From Helicobacter marmotae (lineage in GTDB: Bacteria; Campylobacterota; Campylobacteria; Campylobacterales; Helicobacteraceae), in the NCBI RefSeq assembly GCF_003364255.1, contig NZ_NXLR01000005.1, positions 40,470-104,469 of the forward strand: a stretch of DNA of 64,000 bases, written 5' to 3'. Below are positions 1-9,779 of this stretch, in pieces. The notes below the pieces were generated by a model. The model saw only the letters and a program-made list of their open reading frames with translations. It was not told where the DNA came from and did no database searches. A program made the translations under genes and the position numbers. Every line of letters begins with the position of its first letter. Within the stretch, counting starts at the first letter, position 1.

Positions 1-918
1 ATAATCAATAATTTTAGGCTGATGAGCAAGTAAAATAGTGGGGAGTTGGGGATCAATCTGTGCAAATGTTTGGCTTATATCAGGCTCTAAATACCCCACA
101 CGCCAACCCATAAAATCAGCAATACCTGCAATATTAATTATATCTTTGAATGTATAGCTTTGGTTGATTAATACATGAAAGCCTAATGATTGGAGTTTAT
201 TGATAATGTTTTCTATATCGTGGAAATATTCGTGATTCCCAAGCACGTAGAAAATGCCATTATTTGCTTGCAGATGTTGCAATTCATCAATGCTTTTTTC
301 TACATTTTTTAACTCCGCATCGACAATATCCCCTGTAAGAACAACCATATCTGCCTTTAGGGCATTTGTCATTTCTACTATTTGTTTAATTTTGCTCTCT
401 TCCATAAGACCGCCGATATGCACATCGCTTAGCACGGCTATATTTAAGGCTGTGCTAAGCCCTTTGATTTCTAGGGTATGATGTATGATAGCAGGCTTTT
501 TGGTGCCATTATAAGTGCCATAGCAGAGCATAAATACACTGATAAGAAAAATCCCCACTTTTGTCCTATGGCGCCAACGAGAGCGGGCAGATTTGGTAGG
601 TAGAGTTATGATAATAAGCGAGCAGCATTGATAAAGAAAGGCAGCCATTGTGAATAAAAATGCAATGCCTAAGCAAAGTGAGAGCAAGAAATATATCACT
701 TGTGGGACATTGGCGCTATCGCGTAAGAAGAGATAAGCCATGCAGTTTATGGCATTAATGCAAGTAAAGAGCTTCCATATAAAGCGCACAAAAGGCTTAG
801 TAGAGAGGGATTTAAGCAGGGCTTTGTAAATGTAAATATGAAGAATAAGGAAAAGAAGAGAGCCCATAAAGGGAAAAATAGCATTTTGCATTTGAGCAAA
901 TTGTGGTATATCTTGCAT
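1..918 (-). CDS. Membrane-anchored metallophosphoesterase, 3' part cut by window edge
   Basis: The reading frame is open from an ATG at 918 to the window edge (306 codons), so the C-terminus is missing. The N-terminal 150 residues carry about four hydrophobic segments. The rest shows the calcineurin-like phosphoesterase motifs in order: DVHIGG (DxH), GDIVD, GNHE and a later LAHQP histidine. This matches the YaeI/YkuE-type membrane phosphoesterases, some of which act on lipid-linked substrates; the substrate here is unknown. The start at 918 is preferred over the ATG at 924 because AAAAGGA lies six bases upstream of it. The family call is firm; the role is not. Confidence 0.85.
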   Translation of the reverse strand, partial: MQDIPQFAQMQNAIFPFMGSLLFLILHIYIYKALLKSLSTKPFVRFIWKLFTCINAINCMAYLFLRDSANVPQVIYFLLSLCLGIAFLFTMAAFLYQCCSLIIITLPTKSARSRWRHRTKVGIFLISVFMLCYGTYNGTKKPAIIHHTLEIKGLSTALNIAVLSDVHIGGLMEESKIKQIVEMTNALKADMVVLTGDIVDAELKNVEKSIDELQHLQANNGIFYVLGNHEYFHDIENIINKLQSLGFHVLINQSYTFKDIINIAGIADFMGWRVGYLEPDISQTFAQIDPQLPTILLAHQPKIIDY

Positions 919-1028
919 ATACATTCCTTTTTGGAGAGTGGTATCGATATAGATTTAAGAAAATTTGCTTTTAAAATGCTCTGAAATCTATATGTGAGGC
1001 AATATTGCTAGAAAATATCGACCCAAAT

Positions 1029-1058
1029 AAGATTAAGGTGTGCTTACACCTTAATCTT
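1029..1058 (-). terminator. Hairpin at the end of rplT, probable operon terminator
   Basis: A 13-bp perfect inverted repeat with a 4-base loop spans the rplT stop codon. On the minus strand it is followed by a short T-rich stretch (TTATTT) rather than a clean T run. It lies at the 3' end of the secG-to-rplT gene run, where a terminator is expected. The weak T tract keeps the call tentative. Confidence 0.5.
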
Positions 1059-1400
1059 GTCTTTGACACTTGCAACTATCGCATTAAAGGCATTTATGTC
1101 ATTCATTGCCATATCTGCAAGAATTTTTCTATCAAGGTCGATATTGGCACATTTTAGGGCATACATAAAACGTGAATAACTTATGCCATTGATTTTACAT
1201 GCGGCATTAATACGGGTAATCCATAGCTGTCTAAAATTGCGCTTTTTTTGCTTCCTATCGCGGAAAGCATAGTACATACTGCGCTCAAGTTGCTCCTTTG
1301 CTTTTCTAAAATGCTTGCGTCTGCCGCTATAAAAACCTCGTGCAAGCTTTAGAATCTTCTTGTGTCTTCTTCTTCTAACAACGCCTGTTTTTACTCTCAT
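1044..1400 (-). CDS. rplT: 50S ribosomal protein L20
   Basis: The 118-residue basic protein begins [15 protein letters not shown] and has the L20 family length and composition. L20 binds 23S rRNA early in large-subunit assembly and in other bacteria represses its own operon. It is the last gene of the infC-rpmI-rplT set, 75 bases after rpmI. A strong SD (AAAGGAGAAAC) precedes the ATG. Nothing is unusual. Confidence 0.98.
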   Translation of the reverse strand: MRVKTGVVRRRRHKKILKLARGFYSGRRKHFRKAKEQLERSMYYAFRDRKQKKRNFRQLWITRINAACKINGISYSRFMYALKCANIDLDRKILADMAMNDINAFNAIVASVKDKIKV

Positions 1401-1475
1401 TGTTTCTCCTTTACCTATATGAGGTGTAAGCTATTGCTTCTCTTGCCCATTGCATTAATGGGGAGCTAGATTCTC

Positions 1476-1670
1476 TTAAGCCATGCAAAGCAGGCTTTTT
1501 ATAGAATCAACATTTGTGCTATGAACATATTTTGGTGCATTAAGGTTTGCCTTACGTTTGGGTGATTTTTTGGTCAAAATATGGCTTTTGAACGCACTGC
1601 CACGTTTAATGGCATTTTTTTTCAACTTAAAACGTTTGGCTGCACCGCGATTTGTTTTCATCTTTGGCAT
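1476..1670 (-). CDS. rpmI: 50S ribosomal protein L35
   Basis: This 64-residue, very basic protein starts [15 protein letters not shown], the L35 signature, and has the family length. It is a structural protein of the large ribosomal subunit. It lies between infC and rplT in the conserved order, with SD GGAGAAAATA just before the ATG. Confidence 0.98.
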   Translation of the reverse strand: MPKMKTNRGAAKRFKLKKNAIKRGSAFKSHILTKKSPKRKANLNAPKYVHSTNVDSIKSLLCMA

Positions 1671-1690
1671 TATTTTCTCCTTTCGTAAGA

Positions 1691-2215
1691 TTAGTGTTTG
1701 TCTTTTTTCTTCTGCACATAAAGGACATTAAGGTATTTGCCCTCTAATTTGGGCTCCTTCTCTGCAGTGGCGATATTTTCAAGCATTGAGGCGACTTTAT
1801 TAAGCGTATCCATACCTGCTTGGGGTATCGCAAGCTCTCGTTGTTTGAGAAAAACCTTAAAGCGGACATGCTTGCCAGATTCTAAAAACTCAATGGCATG
1901 CTTTACTTTATAATTGAGATCATTTTGGGCAATCTGCGTGGAGAGCTTGATTTCTTTGATTTCAATTTGCTTTTGCTTCTTGCGTGCTTCTTTTTGCTTT
2001 TTTTCTGCTTGATAGCGGAATTTACCATAATCCATAATTTTGCATACTGGTGGCTTGGCATTAGGCGAGATAAGCACTAAATCAAGCCCTGCTTTATTGG
2101 CAAGATGTAGTGCTTCTTGGGAAGAGATAATACCATACACCGTGCCATCATCGCCTATACAGCGAACTTCTTTAAAGTTTATTTCTTCATTCAGTAATGT
2201 TTCCTCTTTGCTCAA
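1691..2215 (-). CDS. infC: Translation initiation factor IF-3
   Basis: The 174-residue product begins [24 protein letters not shown] and continues with the IF-3 N-domain, a lysine-rich linker (around residues 75-95, [18 protein letters not shown]) and the C-domain. IF-3 keeps ribosomal subunits apart and proofreads start-codon choice. Many bacteria start infC with a rare codon; here the frame has an ATG. It overlaps the end of thrS by four bases, implying translational coupling. Confidence 0.97.
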   Translation of the reverse strand: MSKEETLLNEEINFKEVRCIGDDGTVYGIISSQEALHLANKAGLDLVLISPNAKPPVCKIMDYGKFRYQAEKKQKEARKKQKQIEIKEIKLSTQIAQNDLNYKVKHAIEFLESGKHVRFKVFLKQRELAIPQAGMDTLNKVASMLENIATAEKEPKLEGKYLNVLYVQKKKDKH

Positions 2216-4029
2216 AAGCGAACCTCTCTTATTTTTGTTTGTAACATAGCGATAAACGCATCCTCTGGGAGTTCATATTGAGTTTTCTCCCTCCTGTCCC
2301 GTATAGAAAGCACCTGAGCTTGCACTTCTTTTGCACCAATGACAACAATGAGTGGCACATGTTGCTTTTCTGCGCTTCTCACTCTTTTACTTAGGCTTTC
2401 ATTTTTATCAATAATTTCAGCATAAGCGCCACTTTGAGTGAGAATCTTATGACGCAAATTTTTTGCATATTCAAGCTCTGCATTACCAATAGGAATAAGA
2501 ATCACCTGAGTTGGGGCAATAAAAAGCGGAAACTCACCGCTAAAATGCTCTGTAAGAATAGCCACAAAACGTTCAAATGAGCCAAGTAATGCACGATGAA
2601 TCATAACGGGTTGTACTTGCTCATTATGCTCATTGGTGTAGCTAAGGTTAAAGCGTTCGGGGAGATTCATATCAATTTGAATCGTCCCGCATTGCCATTT
2701 TCTCCCAATAGCATCAGTAATTTTAATATCAATCTTTGGACCATAAAATGCCCCACCGCCCTCATCAATGCGATATGTAATTTGATTTTGTTCTAATGCC
2801 TTTTTCAGTGCGGCTGTAGCATTCTCCCATACTTTATCATCGCCGATAGACTTTTGCGGGCGGGTGGAAAGCTCCATTTCGTATGTAAAGCCAAAGGCTT
2901 GCATAATGCTTTTACAAAAGGTAATGATAGCATTTACTTCATCACCAATTTGCTCCGTAGTGCAAAAGATATGGGCGTCATCTTGGGTAAATTCGCGCAC
3001 TCGAAGCAAACCATGCAATACGCCGCTTTTTTCATGGCGATGTACAACGCCATATTCATAAAATCGCAATGGCAAATCACGATAGCTCCTTAGCGCGCTT
3101 TGATATACTTTAATATGTCCTATGCAGTTCATGGGCTTTATGCCATATTCTACATTATCAATGCTAGTAAAGTACATATTTTCACCATAGTTAGCATAAT
3201 GCCCGCTTGTCTTCCAAACAGCACTTTTGAGAATCTCAGGTCCCCTCACTGGCTCATATCCATGCTTTATAAGGGCAGATGTAAGGAGATTTTCAAGGTT
3301 TCTGCGTAATCTTGCCCCTTTAGGTAGCCAAATAGGCAAGCCTGCTCCAATTTCTTCATCAAAGCTAAAAAGCTCCATTTCTTTCCCAAGTTTGCGGTGG
3401 TCGCGCTTTTTTGCTTCTTCAAGTTGAAAGAGATAGGTTTTAAGAGATGCCTTATCTGCAAAAGCAATCCCATAGATACGCGTAAGCATTTGAGCGTTTT
3501 CATCACCGCCTAAATATGCCCCTGCAATTTTTGTTAGCTTGAAATGCTCTAAAAGCGCAGTATGGGGGAGATGAGGTCCTCTACATAAATCTTCAAAATC
3601 TCCTTGTTTGTAGATACTTAATTCTTTGGCTGGGATTTTGCTCATCACAGCCATTTTGAGTTCATCTCCCTTAAATCTTTCTTCTACTTCAGAGCGGGGT
3701 AAAGTAGTCTTAATGATAGGGTAGGCATTTTTGGCAATCTCGTGCATAGCAGATTCTATACGAGGTAAATCCTCTTGACTCATTTTCGCATTGACTTTGA
3801 AGTCATAATAAAACCCCTCATCAACCACAGGTCCTACAAAGAATTGCGCTTCGGGATAAAGTGATTTAATAGCTTGAGCCATAAGGTGAGCGCAGGAATG
3901 GCGGATAATTTCTAGAGATTCATAAGAATTGTCAAAGTATATATTATCCCCCGTGATACCCAATTCTTTAGCGGTGCAGAGGTCATATATAGACTGATTA
4001 TGCTTAATGCCTATTACTTCACTCATCAT
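2212..4029 (-). CDS. thrS: Threonine-tRNA ligase
   Basis: Class II aminoacyl-tRNA synthetase of about 605 residues that charges tRNA-Thr. The editing-domain histidine motif (HSCAHLM) lies near residue 45, and the catalytic core has PMNCIGH and a C-terminal [11 protein letters not shown] motif. Only about 40 residues precede the editing domain, so the N-terminal TGS domain of the longer ThrS proteins is reduced. A GTG lies one codon upstream of two ATGs; the start at 4029 overlaps the frr stop (TGATGA), which suggests coupled translation. Confidence 0.97.
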   Translation of the reverse strand: MMSEVIGIKHNQSIYDLCTAKELGITGDNIYFDNSYESLEIIRHSCAHLMAQAIKSLYPEAQFFVGPVVDEGFYYDFKVNAKMSQEDLPRIESAMHEIAKNAYPIIKTTLPRSEVEERFKGDELKMAVMSKIPAKELSIYKQGDFEDLCRGPHLPHTALLEHFKLTKIAGAYLGGDENAQMLTRIYGIAFADKASLKTYLFQLEEAKKRDHRKLGKEMELFSFDEEIGAGLPIWLPKGARLRRNLENLLTSALIKHGYEPVRGPEILKSAVWKTSGHYANYGENMYFTSIDNVEYGIKPMNCIGHIKVYQSALRSYRDLPLRFYEYGVVHRHEKSGVLHGLLRVREFTQDDAHIFCTTEQIGDEVNAIITFCKSIMQAFGFTYEMELSTRPQKSIGDDKVWENATAALKKALEQNQITYRIDEGGGAFYGPKIDIKITDAIGRKWQCGTIQIDMNLPERFNLSYTNEHNEQVQPVMIHRALLGSFERFVAILTEHFSGEFPLFIAPTQVILIPIGNAELEYAKNLRHKILTQSGAYAEIIDKNESLSKRVRSAEKQHVPLIVVIGAKEVQAQVLSIRDRREKTQYELPEDAFIAMLQTKIREVRF

Positions 4030-4586
4030 CACACTTTCATTATTTCTTCTTCTTTGTGCTTGACCATATCATCACATTTTTTGACAAATTCATCTGTGTA
4101 TTTTTGAATCTCATCATGTGCTTTTTTGCTCTCATCTTCGGTAATGCTTTTATCTTTTTCGAGTTTTTTGATTTGATTATTAGAATCTTGGCGAATGTTG
4201 CGAATGGCGATTTTTGCCTTTTCTCCCATGGATTTTGCATTTTTGGCAATTTCTACGCGCTGCTCCTTGCTCATAGGAGGGAAGAAAAGCTTGATACACT
4301 CACTATCGCTATTGGGATTTACACCAATGTTTGCCTCTTGAATAGCTTTTTCAATATCCTTAAGAAGTGGCTTCTCCCATGGGGTAATAACCAACGTAGT
4401 TGCATCTTGGGCTATAACAGAGCCTATTTGATTAAGCGGAGTAGGCGAGCCATAATAATCTATGCGAATATTATCAAGGATATTTACATTCACTTTGCCA
4501 CTGCGAAGTGTAGCAAAGTCTCTGCGAAGCGATTCTATGGTTTTATCCATATGAGATTTGGTATTTTTATAAATCTCTGCGAGCAT
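4029..4586 (-). CDS. frr: Ribosome recycling factor
   Basis: At 185 residues it has the family length and the conserved segments TLRSGKVN (near residue 28) and the ERVEIAKN-like [17 protein letters not shown] (near 111). RRF splits post-termination ribosomes with EF-G. It lies 14 bases downstream of secG and its stop overlaps the thrS start, placing it inside one operon. A good SD (AGGAGAAAT) precedes the ATG. Confidence 0.97.
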   Translation of the reverse strand: MLAEIYKNTKSHMDKTIESLRRDFATLRSGKVNVNILDNIRIDYYGSPTPLNQIGSVIAQDATTLVITPWEKPLLKDIEKAIQEANIGVNPNSDSECIKLFFPPMSKEQRVEIAKNAKSMGEKAKIAIRNIRQDSNNQIKKLEKDKSITEDESKKAHDEIQKYTDEFVKKCDDMVKHKEEEIMKV

Positions 4587-4600
4587 ATTTCTCCTTTATT

Positions 4601-4969
4601 TCACTTTGATTCTTGTGTGGGGGCAAGTAATGGCGCCGATGGTGCGGCGTTTTCATCAACTATAAATGCCTCTGCATTACTTTTTTCTTGCGAAGTTGGT
4701 GCGGAGGGAATATTTGATAGGGTATCAACTACGCTTTTTTCACTCGCTTTATTATAGCTATAGCCTAAGGCAATGGTATTTAGCATAAAAAGCAAACCTA
4801 AAAGCATGGTAAATTTCGCTAAAAACCCAGCAGGACCTCTTGCGCCAAATACAGATTCATTGCTTCCACTATACGCACCTAGCCCAATGCTTGAGCTCTT
4901 TTGCAAAAGTACGACAATAGTAATAAGCACGGCTAAAATGATTTGAATAATAAACAAGGCAGTTGTCAT
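4601..4969 (-). CDS. secG: Protein-export membrane protein SecG
   Basis: The 122-residue protein has two transmembrane helices (about residues 3-22 and 53-72) separated by the SecG loop with SSSIGLGAYSGSNESVFGARGPAGFLAK. SecG is the accessory subunit of the SecYEG translocon. The C-terminal tail is Ser/Ala/Pro-rich and low in complexity, as is common in epsilonproteobacteria. It is the first gene of the minus-strand operon running to rplT. Confidence 0.95.
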   Translation of the reverse strand: MTTALFIIQIILAVLITIVVLLQKSSSIGLGAYSGSNESVFGARGPAGFLAKFTMLLGLLFMLNTIALGYSYNKASEKSVVDTLSNIPSAPTSQEKSNAEAFIVDENAAPSAPLLAPTQESK

Positions 4970-5010
4970 TAGCTCTCCACGCTATTAGATTTACATTAAA
5001 CAAGCACGCG

Positions 5011-5019
5011 ATTATAACA
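5011..5019 (-). promoter_or_regulatory. Extended -10 promoter for the secG operon
   Basis: On the minus strand the sequence reads TGTTATAAT, a TGn-extended perfect TATAAT hexamer (hexamer 5011-5016), about 40 bases upstream of the secG start. No clear -35 box is needed in Helicobacter. Position and orientation fit the secG-frr-thrS-infC-rpmI-rplT transcript. Confidence 0.65.
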
Positions 5020-5141
5020 AAGAATTCTTATAGTAACTTGATATGCCTATGTCTAAGCGTTGATTTAAGGGCGGGGATATAAAATTGCATTTGTGATTTT
5101 TAAGTGCGAGTCTTGGGTGAGGCTTCATTGAAGGATTGTGT

Positions 5142-7134
5142 ATGGAGAATAAGTTATATAAGTTTGGGCTTAAAGTGATAGGAATCGCCCTTGTGGTGTG
5201 TATTGTAGTGCTTGCTTTATGGGGTGCTATTTATAGTGTGCTAAAAAACGAGGCTAAGGATAAAATTTATGTTGCACAAATGCTTCTTCAGTCTGAAATG
5301 CCTAGAGAATGCCAAGATAGTAGCGCTTGTGATGAGGGTCTATATATGTATGATGTGAAATTTATATTTGATTCTCATATTTTCCGTCCGCATAAGCATC
5401 TCGCCCACATTACTCTTATAAAGCCTTATTGGGATAGGCATATCAAAGCCCTAGAGGGTGCCGCATATCATTATAGCCATGGCAATCATCTTAAACTTAG
5501 CACAAGAGATAAGTTAGCACAAGTAGGAGAGATTATAGGGAGTGTGGAATATCGTGTGGATTATCTTTTTGCCCCATTAGCATATAAGATTATCAAATAT
5601 GCCGCTTTTGGTATTTTTGGAGGAGTATGTGTATTAATCTTTGCTTTATTTAGCGCTAGAATACAAGCTTTTAATGAAGCCTATCCTCGCAATCAAACAT
5701 TGTCTGCCCCCCCCCCCTCTTTGCTTAAAGCCGCTCTCTCTAAAGGAGAGAGCCTTTCTCATAATAAGTGGGACTTTTATTATAGCCCTTGGTATATTTC
5801 AATTTTGGCTGGGATTTCCGGGGTATCATATTATCGGGGATACTTATAATTCTATTTTATTAGTTAAGGATAATTGGCATCCTGTGTTTATTGCATATGT
5901 TTTGGAATGCTTATATGCACTTTTTGGCAAACATCTTTATTATTTGTTTTTACTTAATCTCGCTCCTTTGTATATAGGGCTTATTTTCCTTGTATGTGGG
6001 CTTTATATACATTTTAGAAGTTTTTTTGCATTACTTCCTATTGCGGTGCTTTTTGTGGGGAATATTTATTTTCAAAATTTTGTTCAATACCATAGCTTTG
6101 CCCTGCCTATGCTGCTGTTTTGCGCTTATAGTATGCTCCTTTTTGCTATCCTTGCTCCGCAAAAGCACAAAAAGGCTAGACAGATTCTCTACTTTTGCAT
6201 AGGCTTTGTGTTTTTTATCGCTATTTTATGGCGACATAATGCGATTTTTAGTGTTTTCCCCGCTGGTTTTGTGATTATTTATATGTGGCTTTCTCACAGG
6301 GAGTTAAGCAGGAAGGTATTTCTTAGGGCGTATGGGGGTGGTATCTTTATGTTTGCCTTGCTTTGTCTTAGTATTGCTCTATGCGTCCCTAAAATACTTA
6401 CACAAGGCATAGCCTATCCTGCGAATGCGACATTTCTTCATCAAATCGCTGCTGCTTGTGTCCCAGCCGATGATGTGACTTGCTTTAAGGAGGAATGGTA
6501 TGCTCCAAATAAGACTTGGGAGGATGTGAAAGCTTTGTATGAGAAGTATCCACTGAATGCGGACCCATTTAATGTGCCTTGGGCATATGATAACGAACGT
6601 CCATTTGTGCATACTCAGTTAAAAGGGTTAAAATCACAATGGATAAAAGCGATTGTAAAATACCCTCATAATTTTTTGCTTCATGAGCTTAGGTTTTTGA
6701 AAGCTATGTGGATTCAAAAACCCGGCTGGATTTTTAATGCTAAAGATATACAAGCCAAAGCGACACATCCATGGCATATAAGTGTAGTAGAGGGCTTTCC
6801 TCAAGATGAGAGGGCAATTCGTTTTAGCCCTAAGAGAGAGTATATTTATGATTTTTTATATCAACATCGCTTGCTTTTCAATCACCTTTGGGGTGTGCTT
6901 TTGAGCGCTTGCGTGATGATACTCAGTTTTTGTTTGTGCTGCAAAAGGAAATATCGCAATGCCTTGCTTCTTTTTAGCTTTAGTGCGGGGTTTGCGGGAT
7001 TTTTTAGTGCTATTTTTATTGTGAGTTTTACACCTATGAATGAGACACGTTATATGTCGCCTATTTTGCCTCTAGGGATTATGGCTTTGATTGGGTTTGT
7101 AAGCTTTGTATGCGATAGATTGAAGCAAAATTAG
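5142..7134 (+). CDS. Polytopic membrane protein, phase-variable, out of frame here
   Basis: Two overlapping frames meet at a C11 tract (5707-5717). The first, from ATG 5142 (AAGGA seven bases upstream), reads through the tract and stops at 5849. The second is open from before the tract to 7134. Losing one C (C10) or gaining two joins them into one protein of about 663 residues. The first part has a TM helix near the N-terminus, a polar segment of about 120 residues and a second TM helix before the tract. The remainder has roughly nine hydrophobic segments and a soluble loop with NWHPVF near its start. It looks like an integral-membrane glycosyltransferase or other envelope-modifying enzyme, but I do not recognise the family. 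It converges with murB (ends overlap four bases). A TATAAA box at 5078-5083 could be its promoter. Confidence 0.75.
5707..5717 (+). repeat. Poly-C tract (C11), contingency switch
   Basis: Eleven consecutive C lie inside the coding region of the membrane protein beginning at 5142, after about 188 codons. With C11 the upstream frame runs to a stop at 5849; C10 or C13 continues into the long downstream frame. Slipped-strand mispairing at such tracts is the usual on/off switch of Helicobacter surface genes. A sequencing length error cannot be excluded. Confidence 0.85.
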
Positions 7135-7916
7135 TATAAGATTTGCACTTCGCATTCAAGCATAATACCGCTTGCTTCAAATACACGCTTCTTGCCAAGC
7201 TCGATTAAAGAGATGGCATCTTCAAAGCTTGCCTTGCCTTTGTTGATAAGAAAATTTGCATGCTTTTGGCTAAAGGCTGCATCACCGATACTATAGCCCT
7301 TTAAGCCTACAGATTCTAAAAGTCTGCCTGCAAAATCACCTTGTGGATTCTTAAAGCAACTGCCACAACTTGGCTCTTTGGGGTGGCTTGCACGCATAGC
7401 ATTGCATTGTGCTAAAAGTTTGTGATTAAAGCCATATGTTTTATGGAATCTTGCAGCAAGGATAATACCCTCTATACCGCTATTGCGGTATGCCATAGGG
7501 AATGAGTGAATATTATGCCATATGCCATTTACATTGATTGAATGAAGACTTTGGGCCATTTCATGCTCTTTCATACCTGCATTCATCTTTACAAGCCCGC
7601 CTAGAGAGCCCGGCAAGGCTTGGAGGAATTCTACCCCTGCAAGGTTGTGAGTTTTAAAGTAGCGAAAAATACCATTTGCATTTGTCGCCGCTCCAACTTC
7701 AATGTATTTTTCTTCCTCTTTGATATAAGAGAAACTTTTATCAAGTAGTGCGAGGTTTTTTGCCTCAGGAGATATGAGCATATTGTTTGCCCTGCCAATA
7801 ATACGTATATTGCTAGCATGGAGTGAATCTTGTGGTGTTTGTATGAGATACGTGTCGATAGGCGCGCCGATTTTCAGACTAGAGTAGGTTGCAAAATTAA
7901 TAAGTTTAGTAAGCAT
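7131..7916 (-). CDS. murB: UDP-N-acetylenolpyruvoylglucosamine reductase
   Basis: Short-form MurB of 261 residues, the size seen in Helicobacter. It reduces UDP-GlcNAc-enolpyruvate to UDP-MurNAc using FAD and NADPH in cytoplasmic peptidoglycan synthesis. Visible are the FAD-binding part (QALPGSLGGLVKMNAGM near residue 100), the catalytic-serine motif CGSCFKNPQGDFAGRLLE (near 177) and a C-terminal glutamate region. fliQ lies three bases upstream, the order known from H. pylori. Confidence 0.95.
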   Translation of the reverse strand: MLTKLINFATYSSLKIGAPIDTYLIQTPQDSLHASNIRIIGRANNMLISPEAKNLALLDKSFSYIKEEEKYIEVGAATNANGIFRYFKTHNLAGVEFLQALPGSLGGLVKMNAGMKEHEMAQSLHSINVNGIWHNIHSFPMAYRNSGIEGIILAARFHKTYGFNHKLLAQCNAMRASHPKEPSCGSCFKNPQGDFAGRLLESVGLKGYSIGDAAFSQKHANFLINKGKASFEDAISLIELGKKRVFEASGIMLECEVQILY

Positions 7917-7919
7917 AGA

Positions 7920-8186
7920 CTAAAAGTTAATATCAGCAATCATTGTAAAAAGCATACGCGTATAGTCAGTAATCATATTTATCATCCATGGCATAGTGAA
8001 AATAATCACAGCAACAACCGCTAGGATTTTAGGCACAAAGGTAAGTGTCATTTCATTAATTTGTGTGGTAGCTTGGAAAATGCTAATAAGGAGCCCCACA
8101 ATAAGCCCAGCGAGTAGCATAGGAAGCGAGAGAATGAGAGTGAGTTTGTATGTTTGGACTGCAAGTGCCATAAGCTGTGCTTCCAT
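7920..8186 (-). CDS. fliQ: Flagellar export apparatus protein FliQ
   Basis: From the ATG at 8186 the protein is 88 residues, the family length, starting MEAQLMALAVQTYK. It has two transmembrane helices (about 15-38 and 50-72) with the FliQ motif ISIFQATTQINEMTLTFVPK between them. FliQ is part of the membrane gate of the flagellar type III secretion system. The frame is open further upstream, but AAGGA five bases before 8186 and family alignment fix the start. Followed at once by murB. Confidence 0.95.
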   Translation of the reverse strand: MEAQLMALAVQTYKLTLILSLPMLLAGLIVGLLISIFQATTQINEMTLTFVPKILAVVAVIIFTMPWMINMITDYTRMLFTMIADINF

Positions 8187-8217
8187 AATAATCCTTAGAG
8201 TAAAATCTATCATTGGC

Positions 8218-8311
8218 AGGAAGGCGAGAGAATCGAACTCCCCAAAGACTAGACACCTAACCTTTCTATGGGTTTGAAGCCCATGATACCCACCAGAGGT
8301 ACTTGCCTTCC
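8218..8311 (-). tRNA. selC: tRNA-Sec (anticodon UCA)
   Basis: The minus strand folds as a long selenocysteine tRNA: acceptor arms GGAAGGC (8311-8305) and GCCTTCC (8225-8219), an anticodon arm GGGCTTCAAACCC with UCA at 8277-8275, an extended variable arm, and a T-loop with GTTCGATTC. The length of about 94 bases and the UCA anticodon are diagnostic; ordinary tRNAs are about 76. The 3' side reads TTCC then TGCCA, so CCA is not encoded in the usual register directly after the discriminator. Its presence implies SelA, SelB and SelD elsewhere and at least one selenoprotein, probably formate dehydrogenase. Confidence 0.92.
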
Positions 8312-8313
8312 AA

Positions 8314-8347
8314 GTTTATAGAATCTGTGAGGGGAGATTCTATAAAC
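8314..8347 (-). other. 13-bp perfect hairpin abutting the 5' end of selC
   Basis: Arms 8314-8326 and 8335-8347 are perfectly complementary (13 bp, AT-rich, ending in AGATTCT) around an 8-base loop. The structure lies between the slyD stop and selC and ends two bases before the mature tRNA 5' end. There is no T run on the minus strand, so it is not a standard terminator. It may be a processing stem that releases tRNA-Sec from a slyD transcript. Confidence 0.6.
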
Positions 8348-8354
8348 AGATTTA

Positions 8355-8912
8355 TTAATGGCTACAGCCACAACCTCCGCCATGGGAATGCCCACCACCT
8401 CCGCAGCAGCCCCCACCACCATGGGAATCGCCACTTCCGCAGCCACAACCTCCGCCTACGCCACCTTGTAGGATTTCCATTTCTGTAGCATCGCGCACAT
8501 CAAGTACTTTTACATCAAATTGCAATGTTTTGCCAGCAAGAGGATGGTTATAGTCAATGATGACAATTTTATCATTAAAATCTTTCACGCTTACTTGCAC
8601 GGTTTGTCCATCTTCACCCTGCCCAAAAAGTGTCATACCTGCTTTGAGATCTATGCCCTCAAATTGCTCTTTTGGCACTTCTTGTACAAAATCACTTTGA
8701 TATGCTCCATAGGCATTTTCAGGAGTAATCGTTGCCTTAATATTATCGCCTATTTTTGCACCCATAAGCGCAGTCTCAAGACCAGTAATTACTTGCCCTG
8801 ACCCAACAAGAAATTCAAGAGGAGAGCCACCTCTGTTAGAATCCAGCAAGGCATTATCTGCCTGATTAAAGACTTCATATTCAATACTGACAACTTTATT
8901 TTGTGCAATCAT
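8355..8912 (-). CDS. slyD: SlyD-type FKBP peptidyl-prolyl isomerase with metal-binding tail
   Basis: The 185-residue protein has an FKBP core with an insert-in-flap chaperone domain (residues 1-150; LEFLVGSGQVITGLE, NAYGAYQ). The last 35 residues are almost only Gly, His and Cys, with repeated GGC, HSHGGG and CGC motifs. SlyD assists protein folding and its tail binds nickel for hydrogenase maturation. That fits the nickel-type ABC transporter encoded at 24.5 kb. It overlaps cpoB by four bases and probably shares the Tol-Pal transcript. Confidence 0.93.
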   Translation of the reverse strand: MIAQNKVVSIEYEVFNQADNALLDSNRGGSPLEFLVGSGQVITGLETALMGAKIGDNIKATITPENAYGAYQSDFVQEVPKEQFEGIDLKAGMTLFGQGEDGQTVQVSVKDFNDKIVIIDYNHPLAGKTLQFDVKVLDVRDATEMEILQGGVGGGCGCGSGDSHGGGGCCGGGGHSHGGGCGCSH

Positions 8913-9772
8913 TTTTTTTCCTTCTTTTGGTTTTTAAGTTTTTTGGCTTCTTGTGCTTCTTTACTCGTAGGGTAGTTATCTATCACAGAATCCAAAAACT
9001 TATTATAGTTTGTTGTATCTTTGATAGCGTTGAAAGATTGGGCAGTATGAAGCAAAATTGTGGGCATATATGAGGTTTTATCATTTGCTAATGCACTTTC
9101 TTTGTAATGCTTAATCGCATTATTATATGCCTTGTTGGCAAAAGCAATTTCAGCGAGATAGAAGTGGCTATCAGCTCTTTTGTAATTAAGTTCAAGAAAC
9201 CACTCAAAACGTGCTTTAGCCGAGGGATATTCTTTATTTTTAAAAAGATCTTGTGCTTGGGCGAAGATTTCTGCTTTTTTGGCTTTATCCTTTTCAAAAG
9301 CAGTGGATTTTGCTGGAGGGGTGCTTTGGGCATTTTGAGTTGGGGGAGTGCTATTAAGCGCTTTGAGTTCATTTAATATCGTTTGATTAAGGGTGATAAA
9401 ACTTGCATTTAGCTCTTGAATTTGTTGTTTGAGGGCTTGAATATCTTGAGTGTTTGTATCAATTTGTTGTTTGAGGCTTTGTAGGGCTTCAACTTGGGTT
9501 TTAAGCGCTTCAATATTTTGTGTATTTTGAGTACTTTGGATAATTTGTTGTTGGATTTTTGTGCTATGGGATTGATGAAGGCTAGATATACCCTCCTGGG
9601 CTTGTCCAATAGTGTCGATTTTTTGCTGGAGATTTGTAACGAGGCTTTGTAGAGCTTTAATATCATTTTTGGTAACGCCACTCTGCTTTTCAAAAGCAGA
9701 TGGCTCAGCTGCGATAGAAACTAGAGGGATAAGGGCAAGAAGAAAGCGATACTTCATCAGCCCAAAATCCAT
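8909..9772 (-). CDS. cpoB: Tol-Pal cell-division coordinator CpoB/YbgF
   Basis: The 287-residue periplasmic protein has a signal peptide, a glutamine-rich coiled coil (about residues 40-135, many LKQQI-type heptads), a low-complexity linker and C-terminal TPR repeats (about 165-285). CpoB links Tol-Pal to septal peptidoglycan synthesis. It follows pal directly, the conserved order. The start is uncertain between 9772 and an internal ATG at 9757 (MKYRFLLALIPLVSIAA), which gives a more typical signal peptide. Confidence 0.88.
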   Translation of the reverse strand: MDFGLMKYRFLLALIPLVSIAAEPSAFEKQSGVTKNDIKALQSLVTNLQQKIDTIGQAQEGISSLHQSHSTKIQQQIIQSTQNTQNIEALKTQVEALQSLKQQIDTNTQDIQALKQQIQELNASFITLNQTILNELKALNSTPPTQNAQSTPPAKSTAFEKDKAKKAEIFAQAQDLFKNKEYPSAKARFEWFLELNYKRADSHFYLAEIAFANKAYNNAIKHYKESALANDKTSYMPTILLHTAQSFNAIKDTTNYNKFLDSVIDNYPTSKEAQEAKKLKNQKKEKK

Positions 9773-9779
9773 ATCTTAC

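Noticed and set aside
4056..4757. Long plus-strand frame opposite frr and secG
   Set aside because: It is the antisense shadow of two clearly identified genes.
5142..7134. Interpretation as two separate overlapping genes
   Set aside because: The downstream frame has no SD or start near its beginning, and the frames join exactly at an 11-base homopolymer, so one switched gene is more likely.
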